Shown here in pieces: positions 52,493-61,706 of a DNA stretch of 64,000 nucleotides. The first letter of the stretch is position 1. Every line of letters begins with the position of its first letter. The DNA lies in contig NZ_BDCD01000022.1 of NCBI RefSeq assembly GCF_001613325.1, forward strand, positions 124,001-188,000. The letters run 5' to 3'. A program made the translations under genes and the position numbers. The DNA comes from Nocardia yamanashiensis NBRC 100130. Its GTDB lineage: Bacteria; Actinomycetota; Actinomycetes; Mycobacteriales; Mycobacteriaceae. The notes beneath the pieces are model-generated. The model searched no databases. It was not told where the DNA came from and worked only from the letters and a program-made list of their open reading frames with translations.

Positions 52493-53476
52493 CTACTTGC
52501 GCCGCTGCCGCGCCACTTCCGCGAGCACCACGCCCGCCGCGACGGAGGCGTTCAGCGATTCCACCGGCCCCGCCATCGGAATGCTCAGGATCGAATCGCA
52601 GTTCTCGCGCACCAGCCGCGAGAGCCCCTTGCCCTCGGATCCGACCACGATGACCGTCGGTGCGCTGCCGTCGAATTCGTCGAGGGTGGTGTCCCCGCCC
52701 GCGTCCAGGCCCACGATCTGGTACCCCTGGCTCGCCCAATCCTTCAGCGTGCGAGTCAGATTCGTGGCCCGCGCCACGGGCAGCCGCGCCGCCGCACCCG
52801 CGCTGGTCCGCCAGGCCACGGCGGTCACGCTGGCGCTGCGCCGCTGCGGGATCACCACGCCCTGCCCGCCGAACGCCGCCACCGAACGGATCACCGCGCC
52901 CAGATTGCGCGGATCGGTGATGTTGTCCATGGCGACCAGCAGCGCCGGTTCCGCGCTCTGCTTGACCCGGTCCACCAGATCGTCCGGATGCGCGTACTTG
53001 TACGGCGGCACCTGCAGCCCGAGCCCCTGGTGCAGCCCGTTGTGGCTCATCTTGTCCAGGTCGGTGCGCGGCACCTCGAGAATCGAGATCCCGGTCTCGG
53101 CCGCGATCTTCACGGCCTCGCTGAGCCGGTCGTCGTTCTCGGTGCCCACCGCGACGTACAGCGCGGTCGCCGGCACTCCGGCGCGCAGGCATTCCACGAC
53201 CGGGTTGCGCCCGAGCACCAGCTCCGGCCCGTCGCTGTCCTTACGGCCTGCCAGCGGCCGGCTCGCATTGCGGGACCGGGTGGTCGCGGCGGCGTTCTCG
53301 GCCTTCGCCTTGGCCTTGGCCTTCTTGGCGGCCGCGTGGTACGGCCGATCGACCGCCGCCGGGGTCGCGCCCTTGCCCTCGAGCCCGCGGCGGCGCTTGC
53401 CGCCGGACCCGACGACCTGCCCCTTCTTGGTGCCCGACTTACGCACCGCGCCGCGCCGTGCCGAATTCCCTGCCAT
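52493..53476 (-). CDS. rlmB: 23S rRNA (guanosine-2'-O-)-methyltransferase RlmB family
   Basis: 327 residues. SpoU-type (trefoil-knot) methyltransferase. Residues 1-80 are a basic Lys/Ala/Arg-rich tail. The substrate-binding domain starts at LVLGRNPVVECLRAG. The knot carries the three SpoU motifs: NITDPRNLGAVIRSVAAFGG, VVGSEGKGLSRLV and SIPMAGPVESLNASVAAGV. It methylates the ribose of a guanosine in 23S rRNA in model bacteria. ATG 53476 follows GAAGGCGAAG. It is downstream of cysS, the same order as in mycobacteria. Confidence 0.93.
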   Translation of the reverse strand: MAGNSARRGAVRKSGTKKGQVVGSGGKRRRGLEGKGATPAAVDRPYHAAAKKAKAKAKAENAAATTRSRNASRPLAGRKDSDGPELVLGRNPVVECLRAGVPATALYVAVGTENDDRLSEAVKIAAETGISILEVPRTDLDKMSHNGLHQGLGLQVPPYKYAHPDDLVDRVKQSAEPALLVAMDNITDPRNLGAVIRSVAAFGGQGVVIPQRRSASVTAVAWRTSAGAAARLPVARATNLTRTLKDWASQGYQIVGLDAGGDTTLDEFDGSAPTVIVVGSEGKGLSRLVRENCDSILSIPMAGPVESLNASVAAGVVLAEVARQRRK

Positions 53477-53493
53477 CACTTCGCCTTCCGTAT

Positions 53494-53571
53494 CACGCGG
53501 GAAACCCGCACTCGCCGGTCACGGGAGAACCCGCGCTCCGTCGATCACTGCGGGAAACCTGCATCCGGTCG
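53494..53571 (-). repeat. Three 26-base imperfect tandem hairpin repeats
   Basis: Units start at 53494, 53520 and 53546 with CAC, then a small inverted repeat around AAA, the first being GCGGG-AAA-CCCGC. They lie just upstream of rlmB. A related hairpin, GCGCAGC with GCTGCGC, follows at about 53572-53590. Confidence 0.65.
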
Positions 53572-53603
53572 GCGCAGCGAAACGGCTGCGCCCCTGTCAA
53601 TCC

Positions 53604-53623
53604 GCGCTGCCCGGGGGCAGCGC
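53604..53623 (-). terminator. Hairpin in the cysS-rlmB gap
   Basis: Eight-bp arms GCGCTGCC (53604-53611) and GGCAGCGC (53616-53623), 4-base loop. One of at least five hairpins in this 208-base spacer; termination role not certain. Confidence 0.45.
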
Positions 53624-53663
53624 CTCCACTGTCCTGCCGCACGCGGCGACCGAACCTCACCCG

Positions 53664-53681
53664 TTCCGCCCGGGGGCGGAA
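53664..53681 (-). terminator. Hairpin after cysS
   Basis: TTCCGCCC (53664-53671) with GGGCGGAA (53674-53681), 4 bases after the cysS stop on the minus strand. No T-run. Confidence 0.5.
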
Positions 53682-53684
53682 AGT

Positions 53685-55076
<1,392 letters not shown>

Positions 55077-55183
55077 GACAGAGCATCCTAGCTGTTGAGA
55101 TATAGCGGATTACGGGCGGATACGGCTTCGAGGTCGGCCGCGAACAGGTTTTTACTCGAATCGGTTTCTGGACCGAGGGCGTA

Positions 55184-55669
55184 TCAGGACCGACAACAGA
55201 GCAGGGCGGTCGCCACCGAGGCGATGCCCTCGCCGCGGCCGGTGAGTCCCAGGCCGTCGGTGGTGGTGCCGGAGACCGACACGGGTGCGCCCAGGATCTC
55301 GCCCAGCACCTGCTGCGCCTCGGCCCGGCGCGGGCCGATCTTGGGGCGATTCCCGATTACTTGTACAGCCGCATTGACAATCGTGAAGCCGGCCTCGTCC
55401 AGCAGCCGCCGGACTTCCTTCAGCATGGCGGCGCCGGAGACGCCTTCCCACTCCGGTTTCCCGGTGCCGAAGACCGCGCCCACATCGCCCAGACCTGCGG
55501 CGGAGAGCAGCGCGTCGCACAGCGCGTGGGCGGCGACATCGCCGTCGGAGTGACCTTCGCAGCCGCTGTCGCCGTCGAACAGCAGGCCCGCCATCCAGCA
55601 GGGGCGGCCGGGCTGGATCGGATGCACATCGGAGCCGATGCCCACGCGCATCGAGGCGGGATCGATCAC
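55184..55669 (-). CDS. ispF: 2-C-methyl-D-erythritol 2,4-cyclodiphosphate synthase
   Basis: 161 residues. Fifth step of the MEP isoprenoid pathway. Metal ligands in GIGSDVHPI (Asp-x-His) and the later His; GHSDGDVAAHALCDALL signature; AGFTIVNAAVQVIGNRPKI near the middle. Starts with GTG overlapping the ispD stop. In actinobacteria isoprenoids feed menaquinone and the polyprenyl carriers of cell-wall synthesis. Confidence 0.96.
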   Translation of the reverse strand: MIDPASMRVGIGSDVHPIQPGRPCWMAGLLFDGDSGCEGHSDGDVAAHALCDALLSAAGLGDVGAVFGTGKPEWEGVSGAAMLKEVRRLLDEAGFTIVNAAVQVIGNRPKIGPRRAEAQQVLGEILGAPVSVSGTTTDGLGLTGRGEGIASVATALLCCRS

Positions 55670-56409
55670 GGCGCAGTCACCGCCTCGCGTGTCCGGTCAA
55701 GGGTGCTGACGGTGTCGGCGGTATCACGCTGGGCGGCAAGCGTATTGGCCAAGATCAGATCGAGCGGTGTCGTGATCTTGAAGGCGAGGGTGTCTCCGGG
55801 CACGGTGCGCACGATAGCGCCCAGCAGTTCGACCAGGCCCGCGTCATCGGTCGCCTGGGTATCGGTGGCATAGGCCGAGCGCAGGAGTGCGGCGTCGAAG
55901 CCTTGCGGCGTCTGGATCGCGCGGAGCGCGGAGCGGTCGGGCGTGCCGGTCACCGCGCCTGCGGCGTCCACCGATTTGATGGTGTCCGAAACGGGCAGCC
56001 CCGGCACCACGGCCTGCGCCCCGGCGCGCAGTTCGTCCACCACGCGCGTGATGAGCGAGGGCGGGGTGAGGGCGCGGGCGGCATCGTGGACCAGCACGTA
56101 GGTGGCGTCCGGTGCGGCGGCGAGTCCGGCGCGCACGGAATCGGTGCGCTCGGCGCCCCCGGGCACGACGTGCACGGGGGTCGGGGTGTCGGGCAGCAGG
56201 GCGCGGGTCTCGGCGACGAGTTCGGCGGGCACCATAACCACAACCTCGTCGACGGACCCGGAGTCGATCAGGCCCTGCACCGCCAATGCGAGCATGGGAC
56301 TGCCGCCGACGTGGACGAACGCCTTCGGTTTGTTTTCACCGAGGCGAACACCCATGCCGGCGGCAGGAACCAGTGCGACGACACGAGAGTCGCCGGCTGA
56401 TCTGTTCAC
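55666..56409 (-). CDS. ispD: 2-C-methyl-D-erythritol 4-phosphate cytidylyltransferase
   Basis: 247 residues. Third step of the MEP pathway: joins MEP and CTP to CDP-ME. The nucleotide-binding loop is LVPAAGMGVRLGENKPKAFV and the family signature VLVHDAARALTPPSLI. GTG 56409 starts 2 bases after the carD stop, and its own stop overlaps ispF, so carD, ispD and ispF share a transcript. Confidence 0.95.
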   Translation of the reverse strand: MNRSAGDSRVVALVPAAGMGVRLGENKPKAFVHVGGSPMLALAVQGLIDSGSVDEVVVMVPAELVAETRALLPDTPTPVHVVPGGAERTDSVRAGLAAAPDATYVLVHDAARALTPPSLITRVVDELRAGAQAVVPGLPVSDTIKSVDAAGAVTGTPDRSALRAIQTPQGFDAALLRSAYATDTQATDDAGLVELLGAIVRTVPGDTLAFKITTPLDLILANTLAAQRDTADTVSTLDRTREAVTAP

Positions 56410-56411
56410 GG

Positions 56412-56900
56412 TCAGGACGCCGCGGCGAGAACCTCGTCCAGCAGGGTCTCGGCCTTCACGTCGTCGGTACCTTCCGCGAGCGCGAGCTCACCGACGAGGA
56501 TCTGCCGAGCCTTGGCCAGCATGCGCTTCTCACCGGCGGACAGGCCGCGGTCCTGCTCCCGGCGCCACAGGTCACGAACGACCTCGGCCACCTTGTTCAC
56601 ATCGCCGGAGGCGAGCTTCTCGAGGTTGGCCTTGTAGCGGCGAGACCAGTTGGTGGGCTCTTCGGTGTGCGGAGCGCGCAGTACCTGGAAGACTCGATCC
56701 AAGCCCTCCTGGCCGACGACGTCGCGGACGCCGACGTATTCCGCGTTCTCAGCGGGAACCCGAACGGTCAGGTCGCCTTGTGCGACCTTCAGGACCAGAT
56801 ACTCCTTTTGTACACCCTTGATGGTGCGGGTTTCGATAGCTTCGATCAGCGCCGCTCCGTGGTGGGGGTAAACGACGGTGTCTCCGACCTTAAAAATCAT
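56412..56900 (-). CDS. carD: RNA polymerase-binding transcription factor CarD
   Basis: 162 residues. Binds the RNA polymerase beta subunit and stabilises open complexes at most promoters, especially rRNA. N-terminal Tudor-like domain MIFKVGDTVVYPHHGAALIE; C-terminal helical domain with NWSRRYKANLEKL, whose Trp wedges into the -10 fork. The ATG at 56900 matches the mycobacterial start. A possible -10, TAAACT, sits on the minus strand at 56933-56928. Confidence 0.96.
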   Translation of the reverse strand: MIFKVGDTVVYPHHGAALIEAIETRTIKGVQKEYLVLKVAQGDLTVRVPAENAEYVGVRDVVGQEGLDRVFQVLRAPHTEEPTNWSRRYKANLEKLASGDVNKVAEVVRDLWRREQDRGLSAGEKRMLAKARQILVGELALAEGTDDVKAETLLDEVLAAAS

Positions 56901-57305
56901 GTGTCCCGTGCCCCTTTCGATGTTCACAGTTTAACATGCGACTCGGTAACGGCGCGATCAACGGCGCAGGTCAGGGCCACAACGAGGCGGCGGCGGGGGT
57001 TGACAGAACGCGATTCGTATGCATCCCGTTGTGCCATAAGGAGTTACAAACGGACGCATATGCGGGAGCGCTTCACGCATACGCGAGTGCGCACCTCCCA
57101 TAAACGACATTGCATCCGCTGCGAACGCAACGACGCAAACTCGGAATCGATCATGTGGATGTGCGCACTCGATCATCGCGCCCGGACGCGCCCCGTGCGT
57201 CCCACCCACAACACCGCCCGCCTGTGTGGCGCGGCGAGACACGGATTACTCTCTTTGACTACTACTCTCCATAGTGGAGTGAGCCCGGTCGACATGGAGG
57301 ACCCC
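56901..57305. promoter_or_regulatory. Divergent carD/lpqE control region
   Basis: 405 bases without a gene. It contains CGTATGCAT (57016-57024), the perfect palindrome CGCATATGCG (57055-57064) and CGCATACGCG (57075-57084), whose centres are about 40 and 20 bp apart. An inverted repeat GAGTGCGCAC (57085-57094) / GTGCGCACTC (57161-57170) follows. TTGACT at 57255 is a possible -35 for lpqE, but no matching -10 is clear. Confidence 0.45.
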
Positions 57306-57983
57306 GTGACTGCCCTGAAAGCCACCACTGCGTCGAAGAAGCGGCGGCGTGCCGTGACCGTTGCCGCACTCGCCGCGGGTGCGGTGCTCGCGCTGTCGGG
57401 TTGCGGTGCCGGTCAGATCTCGCAGACCGCGAGCCAGGTCGCGGCGGTCAACGGCAACGCGGCCAACGTCAGCAATATCGCCCTGCGTGACGTGCGCTTC
57501 CTGCTGCCGAAGACCGAGGAGTACAACAACGCCAAGGGTGGCAAGGCGGTGCTCGCCTTCAGCGCCGTCAATATGAGCGAGTACAAGACCGACGAGCTGG
57601 TCAGCATCACCACCGACCTGGGCCCGGTCAAGATCGCCTCCAAGGTCGAGATCAAGCCGCAGGCCACCGTGGTCGCCGACAAGGCCGAGAGCGCCGCCAA
57701 GAAGGACGAGCACGGCGCGGCCGAGGCCGGGCACGACTCGCACGGCGCCACCACCTCCGCGGCCGCCCCCGCGTCGGAGAAGGTCGCCGACCCGGACGCC
57801 AAGCCGGTCCTGATCGAGGTCATCGGGCTGACCAAGGACGTCACCCCCGGCCTGACCTACCCGGTCACCTTCAACTTCAAGGACGCCGGCACCGTCGTCG
57901 TCAACGTCCCGGTCGACGCCGGCCCGGACCACCCGCGCCCGGAGCCCGTCTCCGCCGAGGGTGAGAAGAAGGGCGGCCACTGA
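57306..57983 (+). CDS. lpqE: LpqE-like lipoprotein
   Basis: 225 residues. Lipoprotein signal peptide with basic KKRRR, hydrophobic stretch and lipobox LSGC (Cys33), then GAGQISQTASQVAAVNGN, nearly identical to mycobacterial LpqE, which also sits next to carD. The remaining domain is beta-rich. Unlike the mycobacterial protein it has a His/Asp/Glu-rich insert (about residues 130-150, with DEHGAAEAGHDSHG), possibly metal-binding, and a longer C-terminus. GTG 57306 is chosen: GGAGG at 57296-57300 lies 5 bases before it. Function unknown. Ends in a perfect 18-bp terminator. Confidence 0.9.
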   Translation: MTALKATTASKKRRRAVTVAALAAGAVLALSGCGAGQISQTASQVAAVNGNAANVSNIALRDVRFLLPKTEEYNNAKGGKAVLAFSAVNMSEYKTDELVSITTDLGPVKIASKVEIKPQATVVADKAESAAKKDEHGAAEAGHDSHGATTSAAAPASEKVADPDAKPVLIEVIGLTKDVTPGLTYPVTFNFKDAGTVVVNVPVDAGPDHPRPEPVSAEGEKKGGH

Positions 57984-58001
57984 GCCCCGCCCCACAGCCT
58001 C

Positions 58002-58044
58002 GATCGCGCCCCGCTTCGGAAACCGAAGCGGGGCGCGATCTTTT
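58002..58044 (+). terminator. lpqE terminator
   Basis: Perfect 18-bp stem (58002-58019 with 58023-58040), loop AAA, followed by TTTT (58041-58044). Confidence 0.93.
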
Positions 58045-58083
58045 GCCGGGGGCGGGCTGCCCGGACCTGTCGGGGCGGCTGGT

Positions 58084-58089
58084 TAGGCT
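58084..58089 (+). promoter_or_regulatory. -10 box for leaderless radA
   Basis: TAGGCT ends 6 bases before the radA GTG at 58096, and no ribosome-binding site lies between them. Confidence 0.5.
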
Positions 58090-58095
58090 GCCCGC

Positions 58096-59496
58096 GTGGC
58101 CAAGGTGAAATCGCTGTATCGCTGTGCCGACTGCCAGCACGAGGTCGCCAAATGGGTGGGCCGGTGCCCGGAGTGCGGGGGCTGGGGGACCATCGAGGAG
58201 GTGGCTGCCTCGGCGGCGGCGGTGTCCGTGGGGCGGCGGGCCATGTTGCCGAGCACCGCGGCGGTGCCGATCACGGGGATCGACGCGAACAAGACGTTCG
58301 CCCGGTCGACGGGGGTTTCGGAGCTCGATCGAGTGCTCGGCGGCGGGATCATTCCCGGGTCCGTCGTGCTGCTCTCGGGCGAGCCGGGGGTGGGCAAGTC
58401 GACGCTCTTGCTCGAGGTGGCGCATCGGTGGGCGCGGGTGCGGGACGAGATCGCGCTGTACGTGACGGCCGAGGAATCGGCGGGGCAGGTGCGCCTGCGG
58501 GCGGACCGGACCGGCGCGGTGCACGAAAAGGTGTACCTGGCCGCGGAATCCGATCTGGGGACCATTCTGGGGCACGTGGAGCAGGTGAAACCCACACTGC
58601 TGGTGGTGGACTCGGTGCAGACCATGCTGGCCGCCGACGCGGACGGCGTGATCGGCGGCGTCACCCAGGTGCGGTCGGTGACGGCGGCGCTCACCTCGCT
58701 GGCCAAGGCGAGCGGTATCGCGGTGCTGCTGGTCGGGCACGTCACCAAGGACGGCGCGGTGGCCGGGCCGCGCACGCTGGAGCATCTGGTGGACGTGGTG
58801 CTGCAGTTCGAGGGCGACAAGCATTCCTCGCTGCGCATGGTGCGCGGCATCAAGAACCGTTTCGGCAGTACCGACGAGGTCGGCTGTTTCGAGATGCGCG
58901 AGGCCGGCATCCACTGCGTGGACGATCCGTCGGGCCTGTTCCTGCATCACCGGGGCGCGGCCGTGCCGGGCACCGCGGTCACCGTCGCCATGGACGGCAA
59001 GCGGCCCATGCTCGGCGAGGTGCAGGGCCTGACCGTCGACACCCAGGCGCCCGCGCCGCGCCGCGCCGTGAGCGGCCTGGACTACAACCGGGTTTCGATG
59101 GTGCTGGCCGTGCTGCAGAGCCGTGGCGGCGTCTACGTGGGCAAGCAGGACGTGTACGCGGCCACCGTGGGCGGCATGCGGCTGGTGGAACCGGCGGCGG
59201 ATCTGGCTGTCGCGCTTGCCATCGCGAGCGCGGGCATGGACCGGGCGCTGCCCAGCGGCATGGTGGTGCTCGGCGAGGTCGGGCTGGCGGGCGAGGTCCG
59301 GCAGGTGACCGGGCTGTCGCGGCGGCTGGCCGAGGCCGAGCGGCTGGGGTTCACCGAGGCGCTGGTGCCGCCGGGCGTGGACCGCGCCGGCCGTAGCATG
59401 ACGCTGCGCGAGGTCGCGGATCTCGGTGCGGCGCTGGCCATCACCGGGCTGCGCGGGCGGCGGCGGGAACGGCCGCGCGAGGAATTGGCCGAATGA
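58096..59496 (+). CDS. radA: DNA repair protein RadA
   Basis: 466 residues. RecA-like branch-migration helicase in recombination. An N-terminal zinc finger of two Cys-x2-Cys pairs (CADC and CPEC), Walker A SGEPGVGKST, the RadA-specific KNRFG (IKNRFGS), and a C-terminal Lon-protease-like domain (VYVGKQDVYAATVGGM, GEVGLAGEVRQV). GTG 58096 is preceded by a -10 rather than a ribosome-binding site. It is followed by disA, the classic pair linking DNA repair to c-di-AMP. Confidence 0.95.
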   Translation: MAKVKSLYRCADCQHEVAKWVGRCPECGGWGTIEEVAASAAAVSVGRRAMLPSTAAVPITGIDANKTFARSTGVSELDRVLGGGIIPGSVVLLSGEPGVGKSTLLLEVAHRWARVRDEIALYVTAEESAGQVRLRADRTGAVHEKVYLAAESDLGTILGHVEQVKPTLLVVDSVQTMLAADADGVIGGVTQVRSVTAALTSLAKASGIAVLLVGHVTKDGAVAGPRTLEHLVDVVLQFEGDKHSSLRMVRGIKNRFGSTDEVGCFEMREAGIHCVDDPSGLFLHHRGAAVPGTAVTVAMDGKRPMLGEVQGLTVDTQAPAPRRAVSGLDYNRVSMVLAVLQSRGGVYVGKQDVYAATVGGMRLVEPAADLAVALAIASAGMDRALPSGMVVLGEVGLAGEVRQVTGLSRRLAEAERLGFTEALVPPGVDRAGRSMTLREVADLGAALAITGLRGRRRERPREELAE

Positions 59497-59533
59497 CGAT
59501 CGTGGCGGGGGCGAGCCGGAGAGGGCGCGGGTG

Positions 59534-60676
59534 ATGGCGGGACGCTGGATGAACGGGCTGCTCGGTCGTTCGATGCCGGTGCTCGCGAGTGCCGGCGATT
59601 CCGCGGCTGGTCAGGAGAATTCGGCGGAAGTGGTCCGGGACGTGATCGCGCGCCTGGTGCCGGGCACGCAATTGCGCGATGGAATCGATCGAATTCTGCG
59701 GGCCGGCACCGGTGGTTTGGTGGTGCTCGGATACGACGATCGAGTGGAGCGAATCTGCGACGGCGGATTCGAATTGGATGCCGAATTCGCGCCCACCCGC
59801 TTGCGCGAATTATCGAAAATGGATGGTGCGGTGGTGCTTTCCACCGACGGTATGCGGATCGTGCGCGCGAATGTGCATTTGGTGCCCGATCCGGGATTGC
59901 CGACGGTGGAATCCGGGACCCGGCACAAAGCCGCCGAACGCACCGCGCTGCAGACCGGATATCCGGTGGTGTCGGTGAGCGGTTCCACCGGATTGGTGAC
60001 CGTGTACATGCAGGGCGGCCGGCATCTGGTGCAGGATTCGGCGACCATCCTGTCGCGGGCCAATCAGGCCATGGCCACGTTGCAGCGCTACCGTTTCCGG
60101 CTCGACGAGCTGACCCGCCGGCTGTCCGCGCTGGAGCTGGAGGACTTCGCGACGCTGCGCGACGTGCTCACCGTCCTGCACTGCCTGGAACTCCTGCGCC
60201 GCACCGCGGGCGAGATCGAACAGGATGTCCTGGAGCTCGGCGTGGACGGCCGCCAGCTGGCCCTGCAGCTCACCGAACTGGTCGCCGACACCGAGAACCT
60301 GCGCCGCCTGCTGGTGCGCGACTACCTGGTCGCCGAGGCGGCGGGGGAGACCCAGGTGGACCGGGCGCTGGCCCGCCTGGACCGGCTAGACGACGCCGAT
60401 CTGGTGGAGCTGGCGAATCTGGCTCCGCCCCTTGGCTATCCGGCCACCCCGGAAGCCGTGGAGACCGCGGTCGGGCCGCGCGGTTACCGCCTGCTCGCCC
60501 AGATCCCGCGCGTCCCCTTCCGGCGGGTCGAACCCTTGGTCGCCGTGTTCGGTACGCTACGCGCGCTTCTGGAGGCCACTCCGGCCGATCTGGAAGCGGT
60601 GGAGGGCATGAATCCCGTACTGGCGCGCCGCATTCGTGAGGGTGTGGCCCGGCTCGGCGACCACCGCCACCCGTGA
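59534..60676 (+). CDS. disA: DNA integrity scanning diadenylate cyclase DisA
   Basis: 380 residues. Makes c-di-AMP from two ATP and scans DNA junctions. The DAC domain (about 35-160) has DGA (97-99) and TGYPVVSVSGSTG; the second catalytic motif, normally RHR, reads RHK here (130-132, GTRHKAAER). A helical linker and a C-terminal helix-hairpin-helix domain (ATPADLEAVEGMNPVLARRI) follow. Starts at ATG 59534 after GGAGAGGG; GTG 59531 is equally possible. It follows radA by about 35 bases. Confidence 0.95.
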   Translation: MAGRWMNGLLGRSMPVLASAGDSAAGQENSAEVVRDVIARLVPGTQLRDGIDRILRAGTGGLVVLGYDDRVERICDGGFELDAEFAPTRLRELSKMDGAVVLSTDGMRIVRANVHLVPDPGLPTVESGTRHKAAERTALQTGYPVVSVSGSTGLVTVYMQGGRHLVQDSATILSRANQAMATLQRYRFRLDELTRRLSALELEDFATLRDVLTVLHCLELLRRTAGEIEQDVLELGVDGRQLALQLTELVADTENLRRLLVRDYLVAEAAGETQVDRALARLDRLDDADLVELANLAPPLGYPATPEAVETAVGPRGYRLLAQIPRVPFRRVEPLVAVFGTLRALLEATPADLEAVEGMNPVLARRIREGVARLGDHRHP

Positions 60677-60854
60677 GCCGAGCCGGAACGACGAAGGCGG
60701 ACCGTTCCGTACGCGAACGCGACAGCTGATTTCGGGACGACCGGGGTAACTCATCGGGTACGCCCAGAATCGGTTCGGCTCCGAACCGCCGCCCCGCATG
60801 CCAACTGGCGACGGCTCTCAGCCGTGCGCCGAAGTCGCGGGGAGGCGGAACAGT

Positions 60855-61517
60855 TCAGGCGATATTGAAAGGTTCCGGGGAGCTGCGTACCGAACCCAGC
60901 TGTGCCACAACGGTGTACGGCCCCGGCGACACGGCGACGCGCTCGCCCGCGCAGCCCGGCGCGGAGGTGGCCCCGGACCAGGTGACGGTGAAGGCGGCCT
61001 GCTGGCCCGGATTGAGGGTGCGCACGTCGGGCGTGCCGTCCGGGTAGCAGTCGGTGGAGGCCCACAGCTTGCGCTGCCCGTCCAGCGACTGCACCGACAC
61101 CAGCTGCAGCCCCGAACCCATGTCCCGCTCGCAGGCGCTGCTGGAGATATTGGTGATGACGATGCCGAACACCGGCTGCTCACCGGTCTTGTAGGTCGGC
61201 TGCCCGACATTCACCTTCACGGCCAGCGACTGGTCCGGGCACTGCCCGGAGGCCGCGGGCGCCGCGCTGGCGCCGCTGCCGCTGGGCTTGGGCGCGCTCG
61301 ACTCCGGTGCGCCGGAGGAGCTTCCGGCGGGCTTGTTGGTCGCGCCCGCGGACGTGGTGGTCTTGCCGTCGGCCTTGGCGTCGTCGCCACCGCCGCCGCG
61401 CAGCAGTGCGAAAGCCACCCAGATCACTATCGCGAGGGCGACCACCAGTGCGCCGATCGCGAGTGCGCGACGACGCCAGTAGATTTCCGGCGGCAGCGGT
61501 CCATTCGGTTCCAGCAC
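60855..61517 (-). CDS. Conserved membrane-anchored protein (Rv3587c position)
   Basis: 220 residues. One membrane helix (about 19-39, RALAIGALVVALAIVIWVAF), then a Ser/Ala/Gly-rich linker (45-90), then a beta-rich extracellular domain with four Cys. The same gene lies between disA and canB in mycobacteria (Rv3587c); its function is unknown to me. The domain (CPDQSLAVKVNVGQPTYKTG) looks like an immunoglobulin-like fold. Upstream on the same strand is canB, but a hairpin separates them. Confidence 0.8.
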   Translation of the reverse strand: MLEPNGPLPPEIYWRRRALAIGALVVALAIVIWVAFALLRGGGGDDAKADGKTTTSAGATNKPAGSSSGAPESSAPKPSGSGASAAPAASGQCPDQSLAVKVNVGQPTYKTGEQPVFGIVITNISSSACERDMGSGLQLVSVQSLDGQRKLWASTDCYPDGTPDVRTLNPGQQAAFTVTWSGATSAPGCAGERVAVSPGPYTVVAQLGSVRSSPEPFNIA

Positions 61518-61645
61518 GCTGACAACGGTAAGGGCACCGTCGGACGCATCCCCGGCAGGGTCTCGGCGTGTCGGAGGTGAAACGGCCTACGCGACAGGTA
61601 CATTTCCGCGCCCGGCGGCGGCGTGGCGGGCCCCGGAAAGACGAA

Positions 61646-61691
61646 ACACCTTGCGGCGCGGTCGGTATCGTCCGCGAGCTCCGCAAGGTGT
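61646..61691 (-). terminator. canB terminator
   Basis: Perfect 11-bp arms ACACCTTGCGG (61646-61656) and CCGCAAGGTGT (61681-61691), with an inner CGCGG/CCGCG pair. On the minus strand the sequence after it is TTCGTCTTTCC. Confidence 0.75.
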
Positions 61692-61706
61692 CCGTTTGGT
61701 CCGGTG

